Shown: positions 54,496 to 63,118 of the stretch, piece by piece
How positions within the stretch are numbered: the first letter of the stretch is position 1
Layout of the letters: each line of letters starts with the position of its first letter
Source: Streptomyces cynarae
Lineage (GTDB): Bacteria > Actinomycetota > Actinomycetes > Streptomycetales > Streptomycetaceae
NCBI RefSeq assembly: GCF_025642135.1
Contig: NZ_CP106793.1
Span: 8,896,001 to 8,960,000, forward strand
Direction of reading: 5' to 3'
DNA length: 64,000 nt
Made by a program: the position numbers and the translations under genes
Notes under the pieces: model-generated
Told to the model about the DNA's origin: nothing
What the model saw: only the letters and a program-made list of their open reading frames with translations
The model's database searches: none

Positions 54496-55120
54496 GAGAA
54501 TGTCCTCGGTTCCCGCCACTCATCTGTTTATGAGAGAAAGCGTCGACACTTGGATGATGGGCGTCAATGGAATCCGCGAGCGATAAGAAGAAGCGGCATG
54601 GAAATACCTCGTTCATGTGACAGGCGCCGACACCAGGACTTGGGGCTCGAGACCGATATCACTCATCTGCGGGATGTCGGAGGACGGTCAGGCGCTGGAC
54701 CGTGGGAACAGGCCCGGGCCGGCCGGCATACCGATTTGCCGGACATACCTGCGGCGCAACCGCCTCTGTAATGCCTGCAGACCTGCACAAATTGACGAGG
54801 GGGAGCGGGAAATACGGACAAGATGGTCGCCACGGCCGTGGAGGCGGTGCCGACGTCTCGGACGGTGCGTCGCTCGCGATCCGCCCGGCCGCCGGCAGCA
54901 CCGCGGGGAAGTCGACAGCTCCAGTCCCTGACCATCTCCGGGGGAATAACCTATATAAGCGATGGATTCCGGTGGCGACGCTCGTAGAGTCGCGAAATAA
55001 GGCAGGCCCCAGCGGATCGCCACCCTCCCTGATGTCGCCGACCCATCGGTGACGGCGTTTCCGTGCGGCTGCGAGTCAGTAATTTGTCAGTGCCCCACGT
55101 CCCAGGACCCGAAGGTATCC
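54496..55120. other. Divergent control region, no gene
   Basis: 625 bp with no coherent frame, of lower GC than its surroundings. It lies between the maleylacetate reductase operon (left) and the nitroreductase gene (right) and should hold both promoters. TTGACG elements occur at 54793-54798 and, on the reverse strand, near 54566-54571, but no good -10 partners are clear. Confidence 0.5.
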
Positions 55121-55714
55121 ATGTCTCTCGTCATCGACGCATTGGCCCAAAGCATTCTCTTCCGCGACGCACGCACCGCGAACGCCTTCACGGACGAACC
55201 CGTGACGGACGAACACGTGCGCGCCATCTACGATCTGGTGAAGTTCGCGCCCACCTCCATGAACCAGCAGCCGCTTCGTGTGGTCCTCATCCGGTCCCAG
55301 GGCGCCCGTGAGCGCCTGGTCCGGCATATGGCCGAGGGCAACCAGGCCAAGACCGCTGCCGCGCCGCTGACCGTGATCCTCGCGGCCGACTACGAGTTCC
55401 ACCGGGAACTGCCCGCTCAGTTTCCACACTTTCCGCAGGCCAAGGACGTCGTCTTCGCCGAGCGCGAGGTTCGCGTCGAGTCCGCGCGATTCAACGCCGC
55501 CCTTCAGGTGGGGTACTTCATCCTGGGCGTTCGTGCCGCCGGTCTTGCGGCCGGTCCCATGACCGGATTCGATGCCGAGGGCATCAACAAGGAGTTCTTC
55601 CCCGACGGCGAGCATGGGGTCCTCGCCGTGGTGAACATCGGCAAGCCGGGCGAGCAAGCATGGCTTCCGCGGCTGCCTCGCCTCGAATATGACGAGGTGT
55701 TCACCACGGAGTGA
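55121..55714 (+). CDS. Nitroreductase-family protein (RutE/HadB-like)
   Basis: A 197-residue FMN enzyme of the nitroreductase superfamily in the malonic-semialdehyde-reductase RutE subgroup. LFRDARTANAFTDEPVTDEH and YDLVKFAPTSMNQQPLRVVL give the FMN-binding region, and GPMTGFDAEGINKEFFPDGE is the late motif. It may reduce a nitro group or an aldehyde such as malonic semialdehyde. Next to a phenol monooxygenase island a nitroaromatic role is plausible but unproven. ATG 55121 has GAAGG upstream. Confidence 0.85.
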   Translation: MSLVIDALAQSILFRDARTANAFTDEPVTDEHVRAIYDLVKFAPTSMNQQPLRVVLIRSQGARERLVRHMAEGNQAKTAAAPLTVILAADYEFHRELPAQFPHFPQAKDVVFAEREVRVESARFNAALQVGYFILGVRAAGLAAGPMTGFDAEGINKEFFPDGEHGVLAVVNIGKPGEQAWLPRLPRLEYDEVFTTE

Positions 55715-55984
55715 ATGCACCCTGTATTGTCCGGCCCGGCTTCGGCAGGCGTGCGGAGGCGGCCTTCAGGACGGCCTGAGGGCGACAAGACGTTGTGGGG
55801 TCCCGTGCCAGGTCGTTCAGGGCAGGCCGGCGCACCGATCCACATGCCGTCGTTGAGGGTGGCGATGGCGCCGAGGCTCGGGAGCTACCGGATGGCGAAC
55901 GGGCGAGCCGTCGCGTATCTCGGCGCTCGAGGCTGTGTTCCCGTCCCGAATGGGTGCTTCTGCACGGCACGACGGCTCACCTGC

Positions 55985-56448
55985 AGCACCAGCGCGATGG
56001 AGCCGTCCGTCATGCCGGTGCACCGCTTCACGGCCGGAGCCTCGCGCAGGACACGGCCGTCTGACTGACGGCTGGCCCGGCAGCGGGCGGCGAGCTCGTA
56101 CGCGACCTTCCAGCAGGTGGTCGCACGCTTGCCGTGCAGGAGGCCGGCAGCGCCGAGGACGAATGCTCCGGAGAGATGGACGCGGCCCGGTCGGCCCGGA
56201 CCGCCGCCGTACGCGCGGCCTCGATCAGAACGCGGGGGACAGGCGTACGCGAGTGGAGGTCCGCGCCGGCCACCAGGAACGTGTCGGGAGCGGGCTGCGT
56301 GGCAGCGGTGGCGATCACGGTCCGGATCCCGATGGACGAGGAGACATCGGCGTCTCGTCGGTGACGTCAGCACGATCTTGTGGTCGGCGCAGAGCCGCTT
56401 CGCTTTCGCGATCATCTCTGCGGGGTCGGCGGCGTCCAGGAGTTTCAC
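55985..56448 (-). pseudogene. GlxA-type AraC regulator remnant
   Basis: The reverse strand has LLDAADPAEMIAKAKRLCAD and, in a second frame, PDTFLVAGADLHSRTPVP. A return to the first frame gives GAFVLGAAGLLHGKRATT and WKVAYELAAR. These are pieces of the DJ-1/PfpI-like N-terminal domain of GlxA-family AraC regulators, where the GAFVLAxAGLLxGRRATTHW motif is diagnostic. Several frameshifts are present. The C-terminal AraC domain is reduced to traces. From 55715 to 55984 I see no gene. Confidence 0.6.
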
Positions 56449-56628
56449 CCGTCACAGATGAGGAGCGCGCCCCGATGCGCGGCGGAGCCCACACCCCCGC
56501 TCCCCGCCTGTCCGGATCCGGGTGATTCATGGCCGGACCGAGGCGGCGCCGGACTCCGGTTGGTTGCAGTGTGGAAGACGGACGCACCGTCCATTCGAAG
56601 CACACTGATATCGGAAGGCACAGAGATC

Positions 56629-57267
56629 ATGAGCGAGATCATCGCGGGTGTGGAGATCCCTGAAACGGCGGCAGTCGCCGAAGCCACCCGCCTCATGCAG
56701 GAGATGACCAGCCCCCTCATCTACCACCACTCCCGGCGCGTTTTCGTCTTCGGCGTCATTCATGCTCGCAGGCTCGGCCTGGAGCCCGACCCGGAGCTTC
56801 TCTACCTCTCCGCCATGTTTCACGACACCGGCCTCTTGACGCCGTTTTCCGAAGTGGAGCAGCGCTTCGAGGTAGACGGAGCCGACCACGCGCGCAAGTT
56901 CATGCTCGACCGCGGTTTCCCGGCCACGGCCGCCGACGTGGTGTGGACGGCGATCGCGCTGCACACGACCCCGGAAATTCCCGGGCGGATGGGCCCGGAG
57001 ATCGCCATCACCAATTTCGGAGTTCTGACCGACGTGATCGGCTTCGGTCTCGACGAGCTGGATCGCAGCCAGGTGGACGAGATCACCGCCGTCCACCCGC
57101 GGGGCGACTTCAAGAACGAGTTCTTGCAGGCCTACTTCGACGGACTCAAGCACCGCCCGGAGACCACGAACGGAACCGTGAATTCGGATGTGCTGGAGCA
57201 CTTCATTCCAGGCTTCCGTCGCACCACCACGGTCGAGCGCATGCTGGGCGCTCCCTGGCCGAGCTGA
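56629..57267 (+). CDS. HD-domain protein, cyanamide hydratase-like
   Basis: A 212-residue HD-superfamily protein with a metal-binding His near residue 33 (PLIYHHSRRVFVFG) and the HD pair at residues 65-66 (AMFHDTGLL). The spacing and the ATAADVVWTAIALHTTPEIP block resemble the cyanamide-hydratase-like HD group (TIGR03401). GGAAGG precedes ATG 56629. It is followed after 25 bp by an MFS transporter, so the two are an operon. Substrate unknown; a small nitrogen compound is a guess from the family. Confidence 0.8.
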   Translation: MSEIIAGVEIPETAAVAEATRLMQEMTSPLIYHHSRRVFVFGVIHARRLGLEPDPELLYLSAMFHDTGLLTPFSEVEQRFEVDGADHARKFMLDRGFPATAADVVWTAIALHTTPEIPGRMGPEIAITNFGVLTDVIGFGLDELDRSQVDEITAVHPRGDFKNEFLQAYFDGLKHRPETTNGTVNSDVLEHFIPGFRRTTTVERMLGAPWPS

Positions 57268-57292
57268 TCAGGACGCCATAAAAGGCAACGTG

Positions 57293-58564
57293 ATGAAACG
57301 TGTGAGTCGCCCTCGCGACGGGCGTCGTCTCGGGCGACGTGCGGCCTTCGCCATCCTGGTCTGCGCCAATGTGGTGATGATGGCCACGGCAAGCGCACCG
57401 TCACCGATCTACCCGCTGTACCGGGAGCGCTGGGGCCTGTCGGTCACGATGCTGACGGTGGTCTTCGCGGTGTACGTCGTCGGTCTGCTCGGCGCGCTGC
57501 TGACGGTCGGATCGCTGAGTGACCACCTGGGGCGCCGCCTCGTGCTGGCCGCCGCCCTTCTGGTGGCGGCGGCCAGCACGGCGATCTTCTGGACGGCCGA
57601 GGGTGTCGTCTCTCTCTTGATCGCCCGGGTGGTGCAGGGCATCGCCACGGGGACGGCCACGGGCGGTCTTGCCGCCGGACTGGTCGACCTCTCACCCGAG
57701 CGACGCCCGCATCTGGGGCCCACGATGACAGCGGTGGGCACGAGTATCGGCATGGCCACCGGTGCAGGAGGCGTGGGGTTGCTGGTTCAGTCGACTTCTC
57801 GTCCCGATGCGTATGTCTTTCCGGTTCTTACGCTGACCTTCGTCGTCCTGGCCGCTGTCATCCTCAGGATCCCTGAAACGCTCGCTCCGCGAGCGTTTCG
57901 GCTGGCGTCGTTGCGACCGAGAGTCCGGGTTCCTCGGGAGGCCCGGCCGACCTTCCTCGCCTCGGTTCCCGGCCTCGTCGCGGGGTGGGCCGTCACGGGT
58001 CTGTTCCTGGCGCTCACTCCGTCCCTGGTGAGTAATGTCCTGCATGTGCGGTCCGGCGCTGCGGGCGGGCTCAGCATCGCGGCGCTGTTTCTGGCCAACA
58101 GCGTGGGCGGGTTCTGGTCCGTTCGGCATAAGGCACGGCTCGCCACCTTGCTGGGGGCGGTTCTCCTGACTCTGGGTGCCTCAGGCCTGGCGGTGGCCAT
58201 CGCTGTCGTGTCGCCGGCCGTATACGTGGGCGGATCGGTCGTCGCAGGGCTGGGCGTCGGCCTGACGTTCAACGGCAGCCTCCGCGCCATCAGCGCGGTC
58301 ACCACGGCGAAGTCGCGGTCGGAGGTCTTCTCGGCCGTCTACGTGATCAGCTACGCGGCGTTGAGTCTTCCGTCCCTCGCGGCCGGGCTCGCGGCGCCCT
58401 CATGGGGACTGGAGACCACGGGCTACCTGTACGTCGGCTTCGTCGGGGCGCTGGCTTTGGCTGCGGCCCTCCACGCCGGGCGATCGCGCGTTCACGGGCC
58501 GACCGGAGACCCGATGCGGACGGGCTGGGAAAGCGGACCTCACAGCGAACGGACCCGCTGCTGA
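57293..58564 (+). CDS. MFS transporter
   Basis: A 423-residue major facilitator protein with 12 predicted helices. The cytoplasmic loop motif GSLSDHLGRRLVLAAALLVA follows helix 2, and RVVQGIATGTATGGLAAGLV lies in helix 4. AAAGG lies 8 bases before ATG 57293. The layout resembles drug/metabolite exporters of the YbjJ/AraJ type. Being paired with the HD protein, it may export that enzyme's substrate or product. Confidence 0.87.
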   Translation: MKRVSRPRDGRRLGRRAAFAILVCANVVMMATASAPSPIYPLYRERWGLSVTMLTVVFAVYVVGLLGALLTVGSLSDHLGRRLVLAAALLVAAASTAIFWTAEGVVSLLIARVVQGIATGTATGGLAAGLVDLSPERRPHLGPTMTAVGTSIGMATGAGGVGLLVQSTSRPDAYVFPVLTLTFVVLAAVILRIPETLAPRAFRLASLRPRVRVPREARPTFLASVPGLVAGWAVTGLFLALTPSLVSNVLHVRSGAAGGLSIAALFLANSVGGFWSVRHKARLATLLGAVLLTLGASGLAVAIAVVSPAVYVGGSVVAGLGVGLTFNGSLRAISAVTTAKSRSEVFSAVYVISYAALSLPSLAAGLAAPSWGLETTGYLYVGFVGALALAAALHAGRSRVHGPTGDPMRTGWESGPHSERTRC

Positions 58565-58607
58565 GCGTGCCGCAGCGAGTGGGGTTCGGGGTCGGGTTGC
58601 GCTAGGG

Positions 58608-58624
58608 ATGGTGGCCCCCACCAT
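58608..58624. terminator. Small hairpin after the MFS gene
   Basis: ATGGTGG / CCACCAT with a 3-base loop, 43 bp past the MFS stop. A weak terminator at best. Confidence 0.4.
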
Positions 58625-58685
58625 GAAACACCGCCGTACGCCTACACCATCCCCAAAACAGCTTGATCACGACCTACGGCCGCCG

Positions 58686-58712
58686 TGTCAGAGCGAACTT
58701 CCTGAGATCGAC
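58686..58712 (+). promoter_or_regulatory. Possible ECF41 autoregulatory promoter
   Basis: TGTCAGA-N16-CGAC, two mismatches from the ECF41 consensus TGTCACA-N16/17-CGTC, 43 bp upstream of the sigma factor start. Confidence 0.5.
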
Positions 58713-58754
58713 TAACTACGCTTGCTCCGCGAGCTGGAGGAGGTTGCGATCCGT

Positions 58755-59645
58755 ATGGGTGACGGGTACGGGCCCGGACGGTCCGAGCAGGAGGACCCGC
58801 TCGGAGTCGAATGGGAGACGCACCGGCCCGCGGTTTTCGGTGTGGCCTACCGGCTGCTGGGGAGTGTGGCCGATGCCGAGGATGTGACCCAGGACGTCTG
58901 GCTGCGAGCGGCCGGAGCGGATCTGCAGGACATCGATGATCTGCGGGCCTGGCTCGTGACGGTGGCCGCGCGACGGTCGTACGACATTCTCAGGAGTGCC
59001 CGTTTCCGTCGGGAGGCCTACGTCGGCCCGTGGCTGCCGGAGCCGTTGCTGACAGGGCCGGACGCGTCGCAGCCGGTACTCGTCGACGAGTCGGTCAGTT
59101 CGGCGATGCTCCTGATCATGGAAGAGCTGAGCCCGCCGGAGCGGGTCGCCTTCGTCCTGCACGATGTCTTCGGTCTTGAGTTCGGCCGGATCGCCGAAGT
59201 GCTGGATGTCTCCGGGCCGGGTGCCCGGCAGCTCGCCTCGCGGGCACGACGGCGGGTGGCCAAAGCGAAACAGTCCACGCCGCAGGCGTCGAAGGCGGAG
59301 CGCGAACGCGTCCTCGCGGTGTTCCGCGCCGCCTACGAGGCCGGGGACCTCGCCGGCCTGGTCAGACTCCTGCACCCGGACGCCGTCTACGTCACCGACG
59401 GCGGCGGCAAGGTCTCCGCGGCGCGCAAGCTCATCCACGGCGGCGAACGCGTCGCCGAAGTCATGGTGCGTACGGGGCGCCAGTGGCGTCCGGACCGCAT
59501 CGACTTCGCCGAGGTCGGCGGCGAGCTGGCCCTCGTGTTCCACCGGGAAGGCCGGGTCTACTCCGTCGACACGGTCCAGATCACAAACGGTCTGATCACC
59601 GCGTACCGCAGGGTGATAAACCCCGACAAACTCGTGCGCGTCTGA
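58755..59645 (+). CDS. ECF41-type sigma factor (SigJ-like) with SnoaL extension
   Basis: A 296-residue sigma factor. Region 2 reads FGVAYRLLGSVADAEDVTQD and region 4 LSPPERVAFVLHDVFGLEF. The C-terminal SnoaL-like domain (from about residue 175) controls activity in place of an anti-sigma factor. The three ECF41 marks are all present: WLPEP (residues 93-97), DGGGK (215-219) and NPDKL (289-293). ATG 58755 follows GGAGGAGG by 12 bases. ECF41 genes are typically next to AhpD/carboxymuconolactone-decarboxylase or oxidoreductase genes, as here. Confidence 0.93.
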   Translation: MGDGYGPGRSEQEDPLGVEWETHRPAVFGVAYRLLGSVADAEDVTQDVWLRAAGADLQDIDDLRAWLVTVAARRSYDILRSARFRREAYVGPWLPEPLLTGPDASQPVLVDESVSSAMLLIMEELSPPERVAFVLHDVFGLEFGRIAEVLDVSGPGARQLASRARRRVAKAKQSTPQASKAERERVLAVFRAAYEAGDLAGLVRLLHPDAVYVTDGGGKVSAARKLIHGGERVAEVMVRTGRQWRPDRIDFAEVGGELALVFHREGRVYSVDTVQITNGLITAYRRVINPDKLVRV

Positions 59646-59647
59646 GC

Positions 59648-59674
59648 TGTCACACCCGGAGGGGCTACCTCGTC
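59648..59674 (+). promoter_or_regulatory. ECF41 promoter of the oxidoreductase operon
   Basis: TGTCACA (59648-59654), 16-bp spacer, CGTC (59671-59674): an exact match to the published ECF41 consensus as I know it. It begins 2 bp after the sigma-factor stop and 151 bp before the oxidoreductase start. Confidence 0.75.
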
Positions 59675-59824
59675 TCCCTAATGAGAACGCAGAACGGGCG
59701 ACGAAGGAATTTCGGCAACAGGTGAGATCGATCATGCAGAGCGGCATACATCCACCTGCAGCCGCCATGAGCCCTCGCGCGAGCGGGCTGCGCGCTCGAG
59801 TCGCCCCTCCCAGTAAGGACCTGT

Positions 59825-60745
59825 ATGCAAGCCATCACTGTGCGAGACCGTGACGCCGGTCTTGGCGGGATGTCCTTGACGGACATGCCCTACCCCCATG
59901 CGGCCGAGAACGACGTCATCGTGCGGGTGCACGCCGCCGGCTTCACCCGTGGCGAGCTGGACTGGCCAGCCACGTGGACCGATCGCGCCGGCCACGACCG
60001 GACGCCGAGCGTGCCCGGGCACGAGCTGTCGGGTGTCGTCGTGGAGCTGGGGTACGGCACCACCGGCCTGAGCGTCGGACAGCGGGTGTTCGGCCTGACC
60101 GACTGGGCCCGCAACGGCAGCCTCGCCGAGTACACCGCGGTGGAGGCCCGCAACCTGGCCCCGCTGCCGGCCGACATCGACCACACCGTGGCAGCCGCGC
60201 TGCCGATCTCCGGGCTCACCGCCTGGCAGGGCCTGTTCGACCACGGCCGTCTCACCACGGGTCAGACCGTCCTGATCCATGGTGCCGCGGGCGGCGTCGG
60301 CTCGATCGCGGTACAGCTCGCCCGCGAGGCCGGCGCCCGCGTCATCGGCACCGGCCGGGCCTCCGACCGGGACAGGGCGCTCGCCCTGGGCGTCGACACC
60401 TTCATCGACCTGCAGACCGAGAAGCTGGAGGACGCCGGCGAGGCCGACGTCGTGTTCGACGTGATCGGCGGCGACATCCTCGACCGCTCGGCCGCCCTGG
60501 TCCGCCCCGGTGGCACGCTCGTCACCATCACCATGCCGCCCAAGGTCCAGCCCAAGGACGGACGGGCGGTCTTCTTCGTCGTCGAACCCGACCGCGCCCG
60601 GCTCACCGATCTCGCCGCGCGGCTGAGGGACGGCCGGCTCAAGCCGGCCGTCGGTGCCGTGCGGCCGCTCGCCGAAGCACCCTCCGCGTTCGCCCCCGGC
60701 AAGCACACCCCGGGCAAGACGATCATCCGCGTCACGGAAGACTGA
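59825..60745 (+). CDS. Zinc-independent MDR alcohol dehydrogenase / quinone oxidoreductase
   Basis: A 306-residue medium-chain dehydrogenase/reductase of the QOR type. It has VPGHELSGVVVELGYGTTGL, then the NADP-binding TVLIHGAAGGVGSIAVQLAR (AAxGGVG motif). The structural-zinc Cys cluster is missing, so it is NADPH quinone or enone reductase-like. AAGGA precedes ATG 59825. It is the first gene after the ECF41 promoter and leads an operon with a cupin lipoprotein and an AhpD-like protein. Confidence 0.88.
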   Translation: MQAITVRDRDAGLGGMSLTDMPYPHAAENDVIVRVHAAGFTRGELDWPATWTDRAGHDRTPSVPGHELSGVVVELGYGTTGLSVGQRVFGLTDWARNGSLAEYTAVEARNLAPLPADIDHTVAAALPISGLTAWQGLFDHGRLTTGQTVLIHGAAGGVGSIAVQLAREAGARVIGTGRASDRDRALALGVDTFIDLQTEKLEDAGEADVVFDVIGGDILDRSAALVRPGGTLVTITMPPKVQPKDGRAVFFVVEPDRARLTDLAARLRDGRLKPAVGAVRPLAEAPSAFAPGKHTPGKTIIRVTED

Positions 60746-60760
60746 ATCAGGAGACTCATT

Positions 60761-61225
60761 GTGATCGGAATGCGAATCGCCGCCGGCCTCCTGGCTGCTG
60801 CCACGCTGGCCGCGGCCACGGCGTGCTCGACCTCGAACCAGCCCGCCCACGCCGAGGCGCAGGCGACGGTCGCGGCATCGACGGCCCCCGCCGAAACCCT
60901 CACACCGCTGCTTCAGCAGGCCCTTCCGAATGTGAAGGGCAAGACGTTCACCTCAGCCATCGTCGCCTTCCCGCCCGGCGCAAAAGCGCTGCCGCACCGG
61001 CACGGCCAGGCGTTCGTCTACGCCTACGTCCTCGAAGGCACCGTGCGCAGCCAGCTCGACGACAAGCCCGTGACCACCTACCACCAGGGCGAGAACTGGG
61101 TCGAGCAGCCGGGCGCCCACCACGTCCTCACCGAGAACACCAGCCGGACCAAGCCGGCCAAGCTCCTGGTCGTCTTCGTCTCCGACACCGGAGCCAAGCT
61201 CAAGGTCGACGACCCGAAGTCGTAG
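60761..61225 (+). CDS. Cupin-domain lipoprotein
   Basis: A 154-residue exported protein starting at GTG 60761 with AGGAG 7 bases upstream. The signal peptide ends in a lipobox (LAAATAC), so it should be membrane-anchored outside the cell. The single cupin domain has metal-ligand motifs PHRHGQAFVYAYVLEG and GENWVEQPGAHHVLTENTS. It lies 15 bp after the oxidoreductase gene. Its role with the redox operon is not known. Confidence 0.85.
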   Translation: MIGMRIAAGLLAAATLAAATACSTSNQPAHAEAQATVAASTAPAETLTPLLQQALPNVKGKTFTSAIVAFPPGAKALPHRHGQAFVYAYVLEGTVRSQLDDKPVTTYHQGENWVEQPGAHHVLTENTSRTKPAKLLVVFVSDTGAKLKVDDPKS

Positions 61226-61350
61226 CCCCGGGGCACGCAGCGGGGCGGCAACACACTTCACGAGCTCCGCCCCTGCCAGACCACGCCCCACCCACCACCA
61301 AGACGTGCCCGAAGAGCGCGGCGCAGACCACACGAAGGAAACAAAGAACC

Positions 61351-61809
61351 ATGACCGACCCTCAGCGCGTCAACATCGGCGAGCAGCACCCGGCCGCCTA
61401 CAAGACCCTCATCGCCCTGTCGTCGGAGGTGGGAAAGGCCGCCACCGCAGCGGGCCTCGACCCGCTTCTGGTCGAGCTGCTGAGGATCCGCACCTCCCAG
61501 ATCAACGGTTGCGCGTTCTGCCTGCGCATGCATACCCGCGACGCCCTCAAGAAGGGCGAAAACCCCGACCGGATCGCCGTGCTGCCCGCATGGGAAGAGA
61601 CCGGCTACTTCACCGACACCGACCGCGCCGCCCTCCGCCTGACCGAGGCGATCACACGCGTGCCGGACGGACACGTCAGCGACGAGGCCTTCAACGCCGC
61701 CGCGGCCGTACTCACCGCAGACCAGGTCTCGGCAGTCGCCTGGCTGGCGACCGTGATGAACGCCTTCAACCGCGTCGCGATCACCAGCCGGTACCCCGTC
61801 GGCAGCTGA
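61351..61809 (+). CDS. AhpD-like alkylhydroperoxidase / carboxymuconolactone decarboxylase family protein
   Basis: A 152-residue AhpD-fold protein. The redox motif is Cys54-x-x-Cys57 with His61 (INGCAFCLRMHTRDALKKGE). TGYFTDTDRAALRLTEAITR is the second family block. GAAGGAAA precedes ATG 61351. This type is the classic partner of ECF41 sigma factors, and it closes the operon begun at 59825. Confidence 0.93.
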   Translation: MTDPQRVNIGEQHPAAYKTLIALSSEVGKAATAAGLDPLLVELLRIRTSQINGCAFCLRMHTRDALKKGENPDRIAVLPAWEETGYFTDTDRAALRLTEAITRVPDGHVSDEAFNAAAAVLTADQVSAVAWLATVMNAFNRVAITSRYPVGS

Positions 61810-62220
61810 CCTCGACGGCCCCACCGGTGGTGATGCAGGCTGCCGAAGCCTCCACCGTCGTGAAGGTGATGGTGGAATCAGCCGGGCACGGCCGGCTGTG
61901 GAGCGAGCACGCACTGCGCGTCGTCGCCGACACGAGTGGGGCCTTGGTGACCGCCTGCCCACCACCACCCGGAGCCGATGGTAAGTCGACGAACATCGGG
62001 CCTTCGTACGGCTGCTTCAAGCATCCGCGTGACTCGGGAGATGGCCTTCGGCTCTATGAGTGAGTGCCCGGGCAACCCTCGTTGCGAGACCGCGCCATCT
62101 GGACGCTGAAAGTCACTCAGTGACGGAGAGCAAACGAAGGTCAGCGTCCAACATGCGGATCAACTCACCGACCCGACCGCCACCACCCGGCGCGGCCGGG
62201 AAGCGTTTGAGCACGTCAAC
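61810..62220. other. Region without a recognised gene
   Basis: A reverse-strand tail near 62113-62215 (VGELIRMLDADLRLLSVTE) has coding-like bias and may be the end of an unidentified gene. Nothing else is supported. Confidence 0.35.
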
Positions 62221-62228
62221 GACGGCCG

Positions 62229-62380
62229 GTGTTTGCACGATGCACCGTCTGCTTGAGGTGTTCGGCACCAACGCAGTGCGTCGCCTCGGCCGACGAGGCA
62301 CGTCGAGCGGCCGGCTGCGGTGTCGACGCGCCCATCGTGCAGGCACCGGCCGTCGGCGGGCACTCGGCCACCCTCATCCC
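62229..62380 (+). pseudogene. Nitronate monooxygenase remnant
   Basis: The forward frame reads CVASADEARRAAGCGVDAPI, then VQAPAVGGHSATLIP. This matches the flavin-phosphate-binding part of nitronate monooxygenases (typically AGADALVVQGxEAGGH). Both ends run into unrelated sequence, one of them the IS481 remnant. Confidence 0.45.
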
Positions 62381-62384
62381 GCAC

Positions 62385-62905
62385 GGCCGCCGGCGCCGCA
62401 CTGTTCGCCCTCACCGGCGACCCGGCTGCCCGGCCGAGGACTTTGTGTCCACCGCCGTCCGTGATGCGGCCGAGCTTCTTGACGTCGATGTGGAGCAGTT
62501 CGCCGGGGTGGGCTCGTTCGTAGCGGCGTACGGGTTCGCCGTGGCCCGGTCGGTGGCGGCCAGGGCAGGCAGGCCGTGACGGCGCAGGATGCGGTGGGCG
62601 GTGGAGGCGGCGATGCCGCATCGGGCGGCCAGCCGCGCCGGTCCGATGCGGTGCTCACGGCGCAGGCGCACGACCTGCTCCTCGATGGCGGCCGGGGCAC
62701 GGCCAGGCTGGTGGTGCGGGCGGCTGGAGCGGTCCTGGATCCCGGCGGCTCCTGAGTGCCGGTAGCGGTCTGCCCACCGGGAGGCGGTGGTATGGCTGAC
62801 CTGAAAGCGTTCGGCGGCCCGCCGCAGCGGCCATCCGTCGTCGACGACACACCGGACCAGACGCAGCCTGCCGGCGCGGCCAGCGGGGCATTACGGTGGA
62901 ACAAC
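62385..62905 (-). pseudogene. IS481-family transposase, truncated and frameshifted
   Basis: The reverse strand reads RLRLVRCVVDDGWPLRRAAE, RFQVSHTTASRWADRYRHSG, LAARCGIAASTAHRILRRHG and then, after a frameshift near 62560, YERAHPGELLHIDVKKLGRI. These are the two HTH domains and the first catalytic Asp region of IS481 transposases. The rest of the DDE domain is missing, and the start is also shifted near 62880. A segment of about 210 bp then leads to the SDR gene, without a recognised gene. Confidence 0.8.
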
Positions 62906-63118
62906 GAGGGCTTCCTGGGCATCGGTGCACCCTTCGCAATCCACACCGAACCCAGAGGCCCTCGCCTCGTTCAAGGACCGCGCGCTGCTCAGGAAACTCA
63001 TGCGCTGCCTCGTCCGCAGAGGCTGCGCGATACCGAGGAGGGCGAAGCGGGGCGTCGATGCCCGGCTGGGCCCTCGCTTCGGTTCAGCCACCTGTCACTA
63101 GAGTGAGGAAGTACCGTC

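Noticed and set aside
61837..62063. A forward frame after the AhpD-like gene (STVVKVMVESAGHGRLW)
   Set aside because: No ribosome binding site, no recognisable motif and composition similar to the other frames; not listed as a gene.
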